A stretch of 64,000 nt of DNA from Halomonas qaidamensis (GTDB lineage: Bacteria > Pseudomonadota > Gammaproteobacteria > Pseudomonadales > Halomonadaceae). This document shows positions 63,629-64,000 of the stretch, piece after piece. The stretch spans positions 868,001 to 932,000 of the forward strand of contig NZ_CP080627.1 of NCBI RefSeq assembly GCF_025917315.1, written 5' to 3'. The position numbers and the translations under genes were made by a program. Each line of letters starts with the position of its first letter. The stretch's first letter is position 1. The notes under the pieces were generated by a model, which worked only from the letters and a program-made list of their open reading frames with translations, was not told where the DNA came from and ran no database searches.

Positions 63629-64000
63629 TCAGAGGTCTCCACGCAGTGGCGGGTTTCCATGGCGATACGTCCCTCTTCATCAGTGGGAATGACCCATACT
63701 TCGGGACCATGGTGATCGGCGTTATCCACCTTGCCTTCTTTGCCGCGAATGGTGGCTTCGTTAGCCACATCATCGACACTGAAACGAAAGTGAGGTAATA
63801 GTGCCAATACGTTACGACGAACGGTGGGTGAGTTTTCACCAATGCCGCCGGTAAAAATAATGCCATCGAGTTGTGGCAGGGCACAGGAGAGGGCCGCTAG
63901 CGATTTAGCAATCCGATAGCAAAATACGTCTAGCGCGAGTTTGGCACCTTTATGACCAGCCAGCGCTTGGTCTTCGACCTCACGCATATCATTGGTCAGG
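63625..64000 (-). CDS. ackA: Acetate kinase (C-terminal part; 5' end outside window)
   Basis: The last 125 residues or so of acetate kinase, which makes acetyl phosphate or ATP from acetate metabolism with Pta. The second family signature is visible in DGIIFTGGIGENSPTVRRNV near the middle of the fragment; it also keeps VIPTDEE close to the end. The frame runs unbroken out of the right edge (TNDMREVEDQA). It overlaps pta by four bases and is the upstream gene of the pair. Confidence 0.95.
   Translation of the reverse strand, partial: LTNDMREVEDQALAGHKGAKLALDVFCYRIAKSLAALSCALPQLDGIIFTGGIGENSPTVRRNVLALLPHFRFSVDDVANEATIRGKEGKVDNADHHGPEVWVIPTDEEGRIAMETRHCVETSE

Noticed and set aside
1..64000. tRNA or rRNA genes, CRISPR arrays, insertion sequences and prophage
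   Set aside because: Looked for on both strands by eye; no cloverleaf, spaced direct repeats, transposase or phage genes were seen.

Overview
The window looks like chromosome from a gammaproteobacterium of the Halomonadaceae (Halomonas/Vreelandella type). That placement is inferred from gene content and layout, not from a marker gene; there is no rRNA, tRNA, CRISPR array, insertion sequence or prophage here. Genes are densely packed, mostly with clear Shine-Dalgarno sites, and both ends cut through genes (nirB on the left, ackA on the right).

Positions 1-7765 hold nitrate assimilation: nirB and a NasC-like reductase on the minus strand, divergent from the nitrate reductase nasA and a siroheme-pathway methyltransferase. 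The same pathway reappears at 25.2-28.1 kb as a nitrate transporter followed by NasR, an ANTAR-type antiterminator. All three nitrate transcription units begin with a sigma54-like promoter and a leader RNA that folds as an ANTAR hairpin overlapping an intrinsic terminator. An NtrC-like palindrome sits between the two divergent promoters. This is a complete, self-consistent regulon readable from sequence alone and is the strongest finding.

Positions 7.9-13.1 kb carry arfA (ribosome rescue) with a long hairpin that places the stop codon at its tip, then a signalling cluster: an OmpR-type regulator, a periplasmic molybdopterin-fold protein, a hybrid histidine kinase and a REC-EAL phosphodiesterase. 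From 13.4 to 22.1 kb there is an ABC exporter and an operon of two half-size ChrA proteins, a TctCBA tripartite transporter and a gamma-glutamyltransferase-like enzyme, with a divergent GntR/FCD regulator. Positions 22.1-25.1 kb hold assorted enzymes.

Positions 28.2-38.5 kb hold a patatin, a soluble CZB chemoreceptor-like protein, two L,D-transpeptidases and an M23 endopeptidase (cell-wall remodelling), a LysR regulator, a Xi-class glutathione transferase, and stress proteins (PRC-barrel, CsbD). Positions 38.5-51.1 kb hold a DEAD-box helicase with a long structured leader, endonuclease V, thiol peroxidase, a predicted amidoligase with a glutamine-amidotransferase-type hydrolase, a large MscS channel, a J-domain protein with an HPD-less membrane partner, a membrane protein of unknown function and a CBS-BON protein.

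Positions 52.1-60.2 kb form a nucleoside salvage locus: tsx, nupC, deoC, deoA, deoB, deoD and cdd on the minus strand with deoR divergent. Two DeoR-type operators lie upstream of tsx, and structured RNA elements lie between nupC and deoC and between deoB and deoD. The window closes with cyoE and the overlapping ackA-pta pair.
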